Assembly (NCBI RefSeq): GCF_023634065.1
Contig: NZ_JALKCV010000011.1
Location: 62,001-126,000 of the forward strand
DNA from: Microbulbifer litoralis
GTDB taxonomy: Bacteria > Pseudomonadota > Gammaproteobacteria > Pseudomonadales > Cellvibrionaceae
Reading direction: 5' to 3'
Length of the DNA stretch: 64,000 bases
Positions 8,433-17,523 of this stretch are shown here, one piece after another. How positions within the stretch are numbered: the first letter of the stretch is position 1; each line of letters starts with the position of its first letter. The position numbers were made by a program, and so were the translations under genes. The notes below the pieces were generated by a model that had not been told where the DNA came from, did no database searches, and saw only the letters and a list, made by a program, of their open reading frames with translations.

Positions 8433-9902
8433 ATGTCATCCATCGCCGAACTCAATCCAAAACCCCTCTGGAAGCATTTCGCCAGGCTCTGCGACATCCC
8501 GCGCCCCTCCAAACACGAAGAACAGGTTGTCGCCTACATTGTCGACTTCTGCAAAGAGCGTGGCCTGGACGTGGAGCTGGATAAAATTGGCAATGTCATC
8601 ATCAGGAAGCCGGCCACCCCGGGCATGGAGAGCCGCAAGGTCATCGCCCTGCAGAGCCACGTGGACATGGTGCCGCAGAAAAATGCCGACTCGGACCACG
8701 ATTTCCTGAAAGACCCGATCCGCCCACAGATAGACGGCGAATGGGTCACGGCCACCGGCACCACACTGGGCGCCGACAACGGCATCGGTGTGGCCGCCAT
8801 CCTGGCCCTGCTGGAAAGCACCGATATCCCACACCCCGCCCTGGAAGCCCTGCTCACCATCGACGAAGAGGCGGGCATGACCGGCGCCAAGCACCTGCAG
8901 CCCGGCTACTTCGACGCGGAACTGCTGCTGAACCTGGATACCGAAGACGAGGGCGAACTCTATGTCGGCTGCGCCGGCGGCGTGGATATCAATATTCAAC
9001 TGCCCTACGCCGCCGAGCCATTGCCGGCCGACCACAAGACCTTCCGCTTGAGCGTACGCGGCCTGCGCGGTGGCCACTCCGGCCTGGATATCGACAAGGG
9101 CCGCGGCAACGCCAACAAGATCGCCAACCGCATCGTCGATGCGGCACTGGCAGAAATCCCGGACCTGCGCATCGCCGCGTTGGACGGCGGCAGCCTGCGC
9201 AACGCCATTCCGCGGGAGTCCTTTACCACTGTTGCCGCGCCCGCGGGCAGTGCCGCGCGACTGATGGAAATCGTCCAGCGGGAAAGTGCCGTAATCGGCG
9301 CGGAGCTGGACAACGAAGCCAAACTGGATATAACCCTGGACGAGACCGATACCGCCGCCAACGCGCTGGACCGGGACACCCAGCAAAAACTGATCCGCGC
9401 CCTGCGCTGCTGCCCCAACGGCGTCGAACGCATGAGCACCGCACTGGAGGGGATCGCCGAAACCTCCAACAACCTGGCGCGTGTGGTTACCGAGCAGGAG
9501 GATGGCGCGCACCGCGTACGCGTGCAGTGCCTGGTGCGCAGCCTGTCTGACAGTGCCCGCGACCAGCACGCCCTCAACGTGGCCGCCGCCTTCGAGCTGG
9601 CCGGTGCCGCTGTATCGCTGGACAATCCCTATCCCGGCTGGACACCCAATATGCAGTCACCGCTGCTGGCACTGATGAAAGAGGTCTACCGGGAAATGGA
9701 AGGCAGCGAACCGGAAGTGAAGGTCATCCACGCCGGCCTCGAGTGCGGCCTGCTGTCCAAGCCCTATCCCCACTGGGACATGGTCTCCTTCGGCCCCACC
9801 ATCCGCCGGGCGCACTCGCCGGAGGAGCGGGTGCATATTGAGAGTGTGGGGAATTTCTGGGAGTATTTCGTGAAGGTGGTCACGGCGATTCCGGGCCGCT
9901 GA
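8433..9902 (+). CDS. pepD: Aminoacyl-histidine dipeptidase / cytosol nonspecific dipeptidase PepD (489 aa)
   Basis: Cytoplasmic M20C zinc dipeptidase that hydrolyses Xaa-His and many other unblocked dipeptides. The metal-site segment IALQSHVDMVPQKN, the second cluster TTLGADNGIGVAAIL, the catalytic glutamate segment LLTIDEEAGMTGA and the dimerisation-domain motif LRGGHSGLDID are all present, and the length matches E. coli PepD (485). AGAAGGA precedes the ATG. It is a single gene, with the MITE-like element upstream. Confidence 0.95.
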   Translation: MSSIAELNPKPLWKHFARLCDIPRPSKHEEQVVAYIVDFCKERGLDVELDKIGNVIIRKPATPGMESRKVIALQSHVDMVPQKNADSDHDFLKDPIRPQIDGEWVTATGTTLGADNGIGVAAILALLESTDIPHPALEALLTIDEEAGMTGAKHLQPGYFDAELLLNLDTEDEGELYVGCAGGVDINIQLPYAAEPLPADHKTFRLSVRGLRGGHSGLDIDKGRGNANKIANRIVDAALAEIPDLRIAALDGGSLRNAIPRESFTTVAAPAGSAARLMEIVQRESAVIGAELDNEAKLDITLDETDTAANALDRDTQQKLIRALRCCPNGVERMSTALEGIAETSNNLARVVTEQEDGAHRVRVQCLVRSLSDSARDQHALNVAAAFELAGAAVSLDNPYPGWTPNMQSPLLALMKEVYREMEGSEPEVKVIHAGLECGLLSKPYPHWDMVSFGPTIRRAHSPEERVHIESVGNFWEYFVKVVTAIPGR

Positions 9903-10034
9903 ATATTTCCGGGCGGCAGTCGGGCGGCAATAGAGACGACCCGGCGTTATATGTCCGAGTTACCCACGAATAGTAGACAGGGGCTGCCAGTCACAGGCCC
10001 AGCCACCTTTCAAACCATAACAGGGAGACGCACA

Positions 10035-10415
10035 ATGTTTAGCCATATCATGGTGGGCGCAAACGATATTCAGGAATCAAAGGCATTCTACGATGCCGTC
10101 CTGGGGGCCATGGGTTGCGAACCGGGCAAGATCGATGAAAAAGGCCGCTGCTTCTACTTTACCAAAAGCGGTGTCTTTGCGATCAGCAAGCCCATCGACG
10201 GCGAGCCGGCGTGTCACGGCAATGGCAGCACTATCGGTTTTGCCGCAGAGAACCCCGAAACGGCAGATGCCTGGCACGCGGCGGGGCTCGCCAATGGCGG
10301 CACCAGCTGTGAAGAACCTCCCGGTGTGCGCGAAGGCGCCCTGGGCAAACTGTACCTGGCCTATCTGCGCGATCCCGCCGGCAACAAGGTCTGCGCACTG
10401 CACCGGATGGGCTGA
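10035..10415 (+). CDS. VOC (glyoxalase/bleomycin-resistance fold) family protein (126 aa)
   Basis: Small metal-dependent vicinal-oxygen-chelate fold protein. It begins MFSHIMVGANDIQESKAFYDAVLGAMG, the typical first beta-alpha module with a metal-ligand histidine at residue 4, and ends AYLRDPAGNKVCALHR, the second module. The ATG at 10035 is chosen because CAGGGAG lies 9-10 bp upstream and the family starts there; an open frame extends 28 codons further. A hairpin at 10431-10460 follows. The substrate is unknown. Confidence 0.85.
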   Translation: MFSHIMVGANDIQESKAFYDAVLGAMGCEPGKIDEKGRCFYFTKSGVFAISKPIDGEPACHGNGSTIGFAAENPETADAWHAAGLANGGTSCEEPPGVREGALGKLYLAYLRDPAGNKVCALHRMG

Positions 10416-10430
10416 ACCCTGCATGCCGCA

Positions 10431-10460
10431 ACGGGCGCCGTCGACAATGGCAGCGCCCGT
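10431..10460 (+). terminator. Hairpin after the VOC gene, possible terminator
   Basis: ACGGGCGC and GCGCCCGT form an 8-bp stem around a 14-nt loop, 15 bp past the stop codon. There is no T-tract directly after it, so intrinsic termination is uncertain. Confidence 0.4.
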
Positions 10461-10673
10461 CCCACTCCACACCGCCTGTCACATCATTGCAATTTTATAA
10501 GCGACTTAAATGACTTTTGTCCATTTCTAACGGCTTCGTGTTGCCTTCCCCATTCCGCCGTTTACTTTCCCCGGCAGACTGACATATAAAAGCAGACCCA
10601 GATCACACAACCTTGGGAACTGTACCCCATTCAACAATAAGCGATCCTGGGTTCGCACCCTCCCGGGCATAGT

Positions 10674-11771
10674 ATGAAACGAAACCTGATTTTACTGATC
10701 CCGGGGCTGGCGCGGGTATCCAGTTCGGAGCAGCTCTCTGTTTTTACCGCGGGACTGGTCGCCGCCAGTGAGCGCACTCCCCTGGCGGAGATATCCGATT
10801 CCGCCGTGCCACCGGGCGTGCGCAGGCTCCGGGCCGGCTCCGGCGACGACCGCCACGAGGTCGATATCGCCGAAGCCTACTGGAACGACCTGGTACCCAG
10901 TCTCACCCAGGAGTCGCTGAAGACCCGCATGATCCGCGGCTTTTCGCTATTCTGGTTCTGGATTGCCAATATCCATATCTGGAAGGGCGTACTGCGGCGC
11001 AAGTACCTGACATTCGGGCTGACGCTCTCGGCATCTGCACTGATCGCGTGGTACCTGAGCACTATCGTGCTGTTTATCGAAGCCGTCCACCTGGAGGCCA
11101 GCAGCCCGCTCTACGACGTCACCGATGCATTGAAGGGCTTTAGCGATGCGATCGGCGGCTGGAAGATCTGGGCGGTGATCAGCCTCCTGATCGCCGCGGT
11201 GCCGGTCTCGCTGTTGGTCGACATCTCGGATTTCTGCAAACGCTATATCACCGACGAGCCCAGCGCCGCCGGTCAGCCCGCGATGCGTTTCGAAATCATC
11301 CGGCGGGTCCGCGAACAGCTCGAGGCGCGCCTGGACCCAGCCGAGTATCACTCTCTCACGGTGGTCGGCCACAGTTTCGGCAGCGTGGTCACTGTCGACC
11401 TGTTCGCCGACCTGCCACCGGTGGGAATCCCCGTGCGTATCCTCACGCTCGGCTCCCTGATCGAAGTACTCGGCAAACAGGCCGGGTGGCTCCAGGAAGA
11501 GGTGGTGTCCCTCTCCCGGCGCGAGGACCTTGTCGAGTGGGTCGATATCAAGGCCCGTACCGACTGGTTCGCCAGCGGCTCTTCCGTACCCGCCTCCGCC
11601 AAGTGCAGCGAGCTGGAGGTCAACTCCTACGGTACCTTTCCCGACAAACTGGCAGCGCGGACACACTCCCGTTATTTCGATAACCAGGAGGTCGTCAATA
11701 CGCTGGTGGCAAAACTGGCTCCGGAACAGCTGGCGATACAACAACTGCCAGCGGAAGCCACCGAAGCCTGA
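10674..11771 (+). CDS. Membrane-embedded alpha/beta-hydrolase-like protein, first gene of a three-gene unit (365 aa)
   Basis: No named family recognised. The N-terminus KRNLILLIPGLARV looks like the first strand and oxyanion loop of an alpha/beta hydrolase, and SLTVVGHSFGSVVTVDLF (about residues 222-239) is a serine-hydrolase nucleophile elbow (GHSFGS). Between them lie two strongly hydrophobic segments near residues 112-136 and 163-183, so a membrane hairpin interrupts the fold. A catalytic triad is plausible (late histidine in AARTHSRYFDNQE). The lipoprotein gene follows after 20 bp and a small gene 10 bp after that. Only a weak ribosome-binding site precedes the ATG. Function unknown; a lipid or ester substrate at the membrane is a guess. 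Confidence 0.7.
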   Translation: MKRNLILLIPGLARVSSSEQLSVFTAGLVAASERTPLAEISDSAVPPGVRRLRAGSGDDRHEVDIAEAYWNDLVPSLTQESLKTRMIRGFSLFWFWIANIHIWKGVLRRKYLTFGLTLSASALIAWYLSTIVLFIEAVHLEASSPLYDVTDALKGFSDAIGGWKIWAVISLLIAAVPVSLLVDISDFCKRYITDEPSAAGQPAMRFEIIRRVREQLEARLDPAEYHSLTVVGHSFGSVVTVDLFADLPPVGIPVRILTLGSLIEVLGKQAGWLQEEVVSLSRREDLVEWVDIKARTDWFASGSSVPASAKCSELEVNSYGTFPDKLAARTHSRYFDNQEVVNTLVAKLAPEQLAIQQLPAEATEA

Positions 11772-11791
11772 ACTAGAAAAAGGAGAAAAAT

Positions 11792-12292
11792 ATGCGTGCG
11801 ACCTGTCTCGCCAAGCGATCAATCACCCTATTGCTGTTTTCAATCCTGCTGACCGGTTGTGTACAGCTGGCCCCGGGTTACGACAAGGAGCTCTACTCCG
11901 ACCTGACCGAGGTCAACGCCAGCCTGCTGGGTTTCTTCTCATCGGTGTCCATGGGCACTACCAAACAGTCATTTCCCGAGCGCGAGGACACCTATCACAA
12001 CCTGATTGGCAGGGTGGAAGCGCTCGCCATGCAGTCCGAAACCCGCCCGATACCGGACGCAGAGATACTGGAAAAAATCAATGACTACCTGATTGCCAGT
12101 GACAGGGAGATACTGTTTGAAGACAGCCCGCCGAGTGTTGCATCGCTGGAACAGATCTCGGGGACCCTGCAGAAAATGCGGGAAACTGACGAAGACCGGG
12201 GCCTCACGCCCGGCGCTGTCAAAATTTTCAAGAACGGGGTGGTTATCTCGATGGACCAGGCACTCACCTACGAAGCCTTCCTGAACCGATAA
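11792..12292 (+). CDS. Predicted lipoprotein of the three-gene unit (166 aa)
   Basis: Starts MRATCLAKRSITLLLFSILLTGC, a type II signal peptide with lipobox LTGC, followed by about 143 mostly polar, predicted helical residues. No domain recognised. AAAAGGAG lies 6-7 bp before the ATG, which fixes the start. The tight spacing on both sides indicates one transcript with the hydrolase-like and 112-aa genes. The mature protein would sit in the outer or inner membrane facing the periplasm. Confidence 0.8.
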   Translation: MRATCLAKRSITLLLFSILLTGCVQLAPGYDKELYSDLTEVNASLLGFFSSVSMGTTKQSFPEREDTYHNLIGRVEALAMQSETRPIPDAEILEKINDYLIASDREILFEDSPPSVASLEQISGTLQKMRETDEDRGLTPGAVKIFKNGVVISMDQALTYEAFLNR

Positions 12293-12302
12293 GGAGATCG
12301 AT

Positions 12303-12641
12303 ATGTCACTGGACGTCAATCAACTGGTCGCGGACATCAAAGACGCCGCCTCGACCATCATAGACAACGATGTTGCCGAAATCCGCGGTTTTTCAGAGCG
12401 GCAGGTGCAGGCGCTGGCCAAGCAGGCGCAGCTTATTGCCACCGCAATGATCAACGATGAAATCGAAGAGGACCTCAGGGACTACTTCCTGGACTCACTC
12501 GAGGATATGGCACTCAACTTCGCCAAGACCCTGCGGGGCCTGCTTACCGTCACCATAGAAAAGGTATGGAATGCAGTGGTGAGCGTCATCTGGGGGGCCA
12601 TCGAGAGCGTTACCGGGCTGCCGCTGAAAGTGGGTGCCTGA
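12303..12641 (+). CDS. Small helical protein of the three-gene unit (112 aa)
   Basis: Unrecognised. It is acidic and helical in its first 80 residues (DVNQLVADIKDAASTIIDND; many Asp/Glu). It then has an amphipathic or hydrophobic C-terminal stretch, TVTIEKVWNAVVSVIWGAIE, that could lie on or in a membrane. AAGGAG is 7 bp upstream of the ATG and 1-2 bp after the lipoprotein stop, so expression is coupled. It has no signal peptide. Possibly a partner of the hydrolase-like protein; this is inferred from gene order only. Confidence 0.7.
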   Translation: MSLDVNQLVADIKDAASTIIDNDVAEIRGFSERQVQALAKQAQLIATAMINDEIEEDLRDYFLDSLEDMALNFAKTLRGLLTVTIEKVWNAVVSVIWGAIESVTGLPLKVGA

Positions 12642-12648
12642 TCACCCT

Positions 12649-12686
12649 GGCAGGGCGGGTGCAGGTGTACAACAGCCTGCCCTGCC
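12649..12686. terminator. Hairpin between convergent genes
   Basis: GGCAGGGC (12649-12656) pairs with GCCCTGCC (12679-12686). It lies 8 bp after the 112-aa gene stop and 18 bp before the convergent yccF stop, so it could serve both strands. There is no clear T-run. Confidence 0.4.
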
Positions 12687-12703
12687 CAACCTGTGCCCTG
12701 CAG

Positions 12704-13159
12704 TTACCCTCGAATTCCCGCTACTGTTGCCGCGGCGTTCGCCCTGCGAGCCGCCTCGGCCACCTCGACAGGCACAATCGTCTTGCCGATCGGCCACAGG
12801 GCAATGCCGGCCAGCTTCAGGTGCTGGATGCCAAATGGAATCCCGATAATGGTAATAAAACAGCACAGCGCACTGCACAGGTGGCCGATGGCCAGCCACA
12901 GGCCACAGAACAGGAACCAGAGGATATTGCCGACCGCACCAAACGGGCTGGTGCCGATATCGTCCCGCCGGTAGAGCTCCCAGCGACCGATTGCCTCGCG
13001 GCCAAACGGCAGGAAGGTAAACTGGCCGATGACAAAACAGGCCCGGGCCCATGGAATCCCGACAATGGTGATGGCGGCGATCAGCCCAGCCAGCCACCAC
13101 ATCAGGCCCATAAAGAACCCTCCCAGAACAAACCACAGAAAATTGCCAATTGCGCGCAT
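12704..13159 (-). CDS. yccF: YccF-family inner-membrane protein (151 aa)
   Basis: Two YccF/DUF307 repeats are visible: GNFLWFVLGGFFMGLMWWLAG...TIVGIPWARACF near the N-terminus and GNILWFLFCGLWLAIGHL...TIIGIPFGIQHLKLA in the second half. Each is a hydrophobic hairpin followed by a conserved GIP motif. Length matches E. coli YccF (148). Function unknown; the E. coli gene sits near mgsA. It stands alone here, convergent with the three-gene unit. Confidence 0.9.
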   Translation of the reverse strand: MRAIGNFLWFVLGGFFMGLMWWLAGLIAAITIVGIPWARACFVIGQFTFLPFGREAIGRWELYRRDDIGTSPFGAVGNILWFLFCGLWLAIGHLCSALCCFITIIGIPFGIQHLKLAGIALWPIGKTIVPVEVAEAARRANAAATVAGIRG

Positions 13160-13323
13160 GGTCCCCTGCCCTACCTTTAACGTCGGTTTCTGCTCTCACT
13201 CAGCATAAGACGTATTGATTGCTGTTCTGGATGCACCCGCAGGCACGGCTTCTGCCGGTTTGAGAGACAAAATCCATGCGGCGACCCGGCCCACACCGGG
13301 ATCAACGTATCCCGAAGACAATA

Positions 13324-13355
13324 AAAAACCGGGTGGACCATAATCCACCCGGCTT
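13324..13355 (-). terminator. Terminator of the 505-residue orphan gene
   Basis: On the minus strand, AGCCGGGTGGA and TCCACCCGGTT form a long GC-rich stem around TTATGG, followed by a T-run (TTTTTT). It begins about 15 bp after the stop of the gene ending at 13370. Confidence 0.85.
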
Positions 13356-13369
13356 CTATGGACCAGCCC

Positions 13370-14887
13370 TTACAGGTATTCCAGGTACAGATCCACGCCC
13401 TTGCGCCCGGCGACAACGGCCTCTTTCAACTGTTCGAAAGACTCCGACAGCGAAGCCTGCAGGTGTTTATCCAGCCCTTCAACACCACCGATTTCCTTGA
13501 AGCGGGCCTGCAGATCCGAACTGTGGGGGAAAGCAGTGGCCACCGCATGTGCCAGCGCACCCCAGGCAGCCTGGCGTACCAGCGGTCCAGGCAACATCGA
13601 CCGCATGAAAATCCGGTTGACCCGGCTCTGCTCCTTCTCAGGCAACGAGAACTCATTCAGCCTCGAGCCAGCCAGTTCCACGAGATCCTCCACCAGTTCC
13701 TTCCGATCTCCTGCTGTCAAGAACTGGGACAGGGTGGACTCCAGTTCCACACCGGCATCGATCGCCTTCTCCAGGGTCAACTTGCCCTCCGCCAACTCCG
13801 GCAGAAACTCGCGAACCGGGTAGTAGTCCCGCAGAGTGGTAATCACCGGCCAGCGCAGGCAGCGACGCACGCGCCTCGGCATCAGCCAGGTGGCAATATT
13901 GCGGAAATACTGATTGACCCTTTCGTAGGCATCCGCATTGGCACTCAGGCGGGTGCCGTCCTCACCCAGGTTGATATTGATGAAATGATGCCAGGTGGCA
14001 TCCACCGAGATACGGCCGACACCGGCCCTGTGGCCGTCGTATGCGCCGATGGCCCCGAACGCGCGAGGTTCGCTGATGGGCTGTTTATTGGGTCCCTGAA
14101 ACCCGCCGCCGTAGGTAACCGAAAGCGCCACGATTTCTGGCGAGACAACATCGCCCTCACCATCACGCGGCCACTCACTCTCGTCATTCAGGTTATCGGG
14201 CAGCACACATTCACTCTCGTGAGGATGATCCGGCAACACTTCAATAACTCTTTTGGTAGGGTGTTGCAACAGATAGTGCGGGGCCGATTCGATTTCGTCC
14301 CCGCTATACGCCGGATAGATTTTTTGTGGAATAGCGTCGGACTGATCGGAGAACTGGAACTGGTTGTCTACGCCGGGATCATTGGTAGACAGGCGCGACG
14401 GGCTGCTGGCAGAGGGACCATTCCACTTGCGCATTCCCCGCACGCGGGCAATGTCCCCGCACAGACGCAGGCCTAGTGTGGCGTGATCACCCGTCGCAAA
14501 TACACCGCCACCATCATTCATAAACTTCTCGATCACCGTTCTTTCTGCCACAGGCAGGGTACCGAAAGAATCATACGCAAACAGGAACAGGACATCGTAT
14601 TTATTGATGGACAGGGAGGACTCGGTAAAAGTGAAGCTTTCGTAATCGGCATCGCCATTACCGGTCAACGCAGTTTTAACGATCGGGGTCATCCCGTGGA
14701 TGGTTCCGGTTCTGAGCGTATTGACAAATGTCGAGAGGCCAAAGCTGGCACTGTCGAACGTCAGTCCATCGGACACCAACAGAATACGCGGCGTGCATTC
14801 CTTGTAAATCGAGATAACCAGGTCATCGGGCGGGATGAAAACAGGCCTTTGCAGCTGTTCAATAATTTTGGGGTCGAGATCGGGCAT
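13370..14887 (-). CDS. Unrecognised 505-residue protein with an amidotransferase-like N-terminal domain
   Basis: Function unknown. The first half contains RILLVSDG, KYDVLFLFAYDSFGTLPVAER and FMNDGGGVFATGDHATLG, a strand-loop pattern like the class I glutamine-amidotransferase/ThuA-like fold. I see no cysteine nucleophile at the expected place. The second half is helical (RKELVEDLVELAGSRLNEF and similar). It has no signal peptide or membrane segment. The ATG at 14887 is chosen over a GTG one codon upstream because AGGAG sits 7-8 bp before the ATG. It is a single gene with its own terminator. Confidence 0.75.
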   Translation of the reverse strand: MPDLDPKIIEQLQRPVFIPPDDLVISIYKECTPRILLVSDGLTFDSASFGLSTFVNTLRTGTIHGMTPIVKTALTGNGDADYESFTFTESSLSINKYDVLFLFAYDSFGTLPVAERTVIEKFMNDGGGVFATGDHATLGLRLCGDIARVRGMRKWNGPSASSPSRLSTNDPGVDNQFQFSDQSDAIPQKIYPAYSGDEIESAPHYLLQHPTKRVIEVLPDHPHESECVLPDNLNDESEWPRDGEGDVVSPEIVALSVTYGGGFQGPNKQPISEPRAFGAIGAYDGHRAGVGRISVDATWHHFININLGEDGTRLSANADAYERVNQYFRNIATWLMPRRVRRCLRWPVITTLRDYYPVREFLPELAEGKLTLEKAIDAGVELESTLSQFLTAGDRKELVEDLVELAGSRLNEFSLPEKEQSRVNRIFMRSMLPGPLVRQAAWGALAHAVATAFPHSSDLQARFKEIGGVEGLDKHLQASLSESFEQLKEAVVAGRKGVDLYLEYL

Positions 14888-15321
14888 CACACGTCTCCTT
14901 TTTTACTGCAGTTATGTTATTGGTTTAATACGCCATAAAGGGCGTCCCGGGCCATTCGGCGCGGTTTTACAACAGCAATGAAAGAAGAGGGCTGACAGTC
15001 AGCAAACCCGCGGGAAAAGCAGACGACGGACCGCGGACTCATCATTTGACAACAGACAAGGCACTCCATTGCCCCCAGAAATTGCCGGCCCCGGAACGGG
15101 CCCCTTAAGTCGCCCGGAACGGCGACTGCCCGACATGGTATCCGATCCCCGGGGCTCCGGCGGCAGAAAGGAATGCCAATCGACTTACAGGAAATTACAT
15201 TCTCGGGAACCGGTTGTGCGACGGCGGGTAACAACACTTTCCACAGCGTCGGTATCGCCATAAAAAAGGGGCCCGGGGCCCCTTTTCAGTCACTGCAGAA
15301 TCCGCAAACGTCCGCGGGCAT
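14888..15321. other. Intergenic region of 434 bp
   Basis: It holds the upstream region of the 505-residue gene (about 14888-15000) and the GH97 terminator at 15262-15290. No open frame in the middle resembles a protein family, and I see no RNA gene. Confidence 0.5.
15262..15290 (-). terminator. Terminator of the GH97 gene
   Basis: Minus-strand hairpin AAAAGGGGCCC / GGGCCCCTTTT with a T-rich 3' side (TTTTTTA), about 35 bp past the GH97 stop. The stem is symmetrical and A/T flanked, so it may work in both directions. Confidence 0.85.
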
Positions 15322-17370
15322 TCAATCCAACGCCCTGAACCGCACCGCGGCGCCACCGCTGCGCGCCAGCCGGAAACGGAAAACCTCCTCACTGGTCACC
15401 GCCTTGCGCTCGATGACCATATCGTACGGGTTGGTGGCCCAATCCGCCTCGGCTCCGTCGCGGTAGATTTGCGCCTCATAGCGCTGCCCGGGCTCGAGAA
15501 AGTCCAGCGGCAATTCCAGCGTGCGCGCTTTTTCATCGGTCAGCGCGCCCAGGTACCAGTCGTCGCCACCGCGCTCGCGGCGGGCGAAGGCCACATAGTC
15601 CCCCACTTCACCGGCAATCGCGCGGCTCTCTTCCCAGTCGGTGGGCACGTCGACGATAAATTGGAAGGCGTCCGGCCGGGCCTCGTAGTTTTCCGGCAGG
15701 TCCGCGGCCATCTGGATCGGGCTGTAGAGCACCACGTAGAGTGCGAGCTGCTTGGCCAGTGTGGTCTGCGGGCGGTTCTCGCCGTCGAGGCCGTTGAAGC
15801 CCAGGTCGAAGATACCGGGAGTAAAGTCCATGGGGCCGGACAACATGCGTGTGTAGGGCAGGATGGCCGTGTGCTCCGGTGGGTTGGGCGGCGAGCCCCA
15901 GGCGTTGAACTCCTGGCCACGCGCACCCTCGCGGGAAATCCAGTTGGGGTAAGTGCGACGCAGGCCAGTGGCCTTGACCGGCTCGTGGGTATTGATACTG
16001 ATCTTGCGCTCGGCCGCCTCTTTTACACTGTGCAGGTATTCGCCCACCATAAACTGGCCGTCGTGCCACTCGTTGCGGGCGATACCCTTGTCGTCGACGC
16101 GCTTGATATCGCCGCCATCCGCCACATAGCCGGTCTTGACCTGGGTGACGCCGTACTTCCGGTAGAGATCGTAGGCATCGTCCATCTGCTTGCGGTAATT
16201 GGTGACGCTGCCGGAAGTCTCGTGGTGGCCAATCAGGCGCACGCCTTTCTCGCGCCCATACGCGGCGATTTCCTCCAGGTCGAAATCCGGATAGGGTCGG
16301 GTAAAACTGAAGATATCGCCGTTCGATGCCCAGTCGCCATCCCAGCCGGTATTCCAGCCCTCAACCAATACACCGTCAAAACCGTATTTGGCGGCGAAGT
16401 CCATATAGCACTTGGTCTCGGCGGTAGTGGCGCCGTGCCGCTCGCCGGAGCCCCAGGTTTTTTCATTGAGGTGCATCGCCCACCAGATACCCACGTATTT
16501 GCCCGGCTCCACCCAGGAGACATCGCCGAGCTTGTTGGGTTCGTTCAGGTTCAGGATCAGCTCCGAGTTCAACAGCCCCACGGCGTCCGGGGCAATCTGC
16601 AGTGTGCGCCAGGGGCTCTTGAACGGCGCCGCGGTCTTCACCAGCGTGCCGTCGTACCAGGGCGCCAGGGCGGCCTTGAAGTGGCCGGGCCGGCGCTGGT
16701 CGAGGGACATGGCCGAGTAATCCACCAGGGCCGCCTCGTGGATACTCAGATGAGTGCCCGACTGCATTTTTACGGTAAAGGGGGTATGGGCCATTTCCGC
16801 ATTCTGCAGCGGTGTGGTGCGGTACAGGTACTCGTAGCGGTTCCAGCCGCGGGAGGGAATCCACCAGGCCGTGGAGTGGCCACTGTCCGCGAGGTTGAAC
16901 TCGGTCAGTTCATCGACGATCTCCACCTGCTCCAGGCCATCCTGCTGCGGGACCTCGTAGCGGAAGCCGATACCGTCGTCGAACAGGCGGAAGCGCACGG
17001 TAAAACCGCCGCTGCCACCGGCCCGGGCGAACTCCACGCTCAGCTCCCGGTGGTGGTCGCGCATGCTGCGGCGCTCACCCCAGGGCTGCTGCCAGCGGCT
17101 GTCGACCGAGGTCCGCTCGCTGTCGGCGATCTCGAAGCCGCTGGCGAATGGCCGGCCCCGTTTGAACACCATCCCCAGGCGCGAGGGCTCGACGACGGTT
17201 TCACCGCGATAGCGCACGCTGTAGCGGGGAACCCCCTGCTCGTCGCTCACCCGGACCCGGATCTCGCCGTCTGGAGACCTGGCCTCCAGCTCAGCGGCAG
17301 TTGCCGGCCCCGTGGCCAGTGCCAGCGCCACTCCCAGGGAGAAGGCGGCTTTTCTCAGGTGTATCCTCAT
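15322..17370 (-). CDS. Glycoside hydrolase family 97 alpha-glucosidase, secreted (682 aa)
   Basis: Periplasmic exo-acting alpha-glycosidase like SusB, cleaving maltooligosaccharides or related alpha-glucosides. An N-terminal signal peptide (RKAAFSLGVALALATGPATA) is followed by the GH97 beta-sandwich (EARSPDGEIRVRV), a TIM-barrel core and a C-terminal beta domain. Core motifs are WWAMHLNEKTWGSGERHGAT, EGWNTGWDGDW and ISINTHEPVKATGLRRTYPN, then SREGARGQEFNAWG. The sequence VKTGYV, where retaining members have an Asp, and the glutamates in NTHEP and RGQEF point to the inverting (SusB-like) type; this subtype call is inferred. The gene is divergent from a HAD phosphatase of the beta-phosphoglucomutase type, a plausible metabolic partner. 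Confidence 0.93.
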   Translation of the reverse strand: MRIHLRKAAFSLGVALALATGPATAAELEARSPDGEIRVRVSDEQGVPRYSVRYRGETVVEPSRLGMVFKRGRPFASGFEIADSERTSVDSRWQQPWGERRSMRDHHRELSVEFARAGGSGGFTVRFRLFDDGIGFRYEVPQQDGLEQVEIVDELTEFNLADSGHSTAWWIPSRGWNRYEYLYRTTPLQNAEMAHTPFTVKMQSGTHLSIHEAALVDYSAMSLDQRRPGHFKAALAPWYDGTLVKTAAPFKSPWRTLQIAPDAVGLLNSELILNLNEPNKLGDVSWVEPGKYVGIWWAMHLNEKTWGSGERHGATTAETKCYMDFAAKYGFDGVLVEGWNTGWDGDWASNGDIFSFTRPYPDFDLEEIAAYGREKGVRLIGHHETSGSVTNYRKQMDDAYDLYRKYGVTQVKTGYVADGGDIKRVDDKGIARNEWHDGQFMVGEYLHSVKEAAERKISINTHEPVKATGLRRTYPNWISREGARGQEFNAWGSPPNPPEHTAILPYTRMLSGPMDFTPGIFDLGFNGLDGENRPQTTLAKQLALYVVLYSPIQMAADLPENYEARPDAFQFIVDVPTDWEESRAIAGEVGDYVAFARRERGGDDWYLGALTDEKARTLELPLDFLEPGQRYEAQIYRDGAEADWATNPYDMVIERKAVTSEEVFRFRLARSGGAAVRFRALD

Positions 17371-17523
17371 TATTCTTACCCCACTGCAGGTTGAATGGAC
17401 AGCTGCCGCCGGTTATACCACGCCGCAACCGGACCGGCCTCCGCCCCCACCTACGCCCTCCGGCATGGTTCCGGTAGAATGTGCCCTTTCCAGTTTTCCG
17501 ATTTCGAACTGACGGAGGTCCCG

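Noticed and set aside
15469..17394. Plus-strand 641-codon frame opposite GH97
   Set aside because: It is antisense to a recognised enzyme, with composition like other shadow frames and no motifs.
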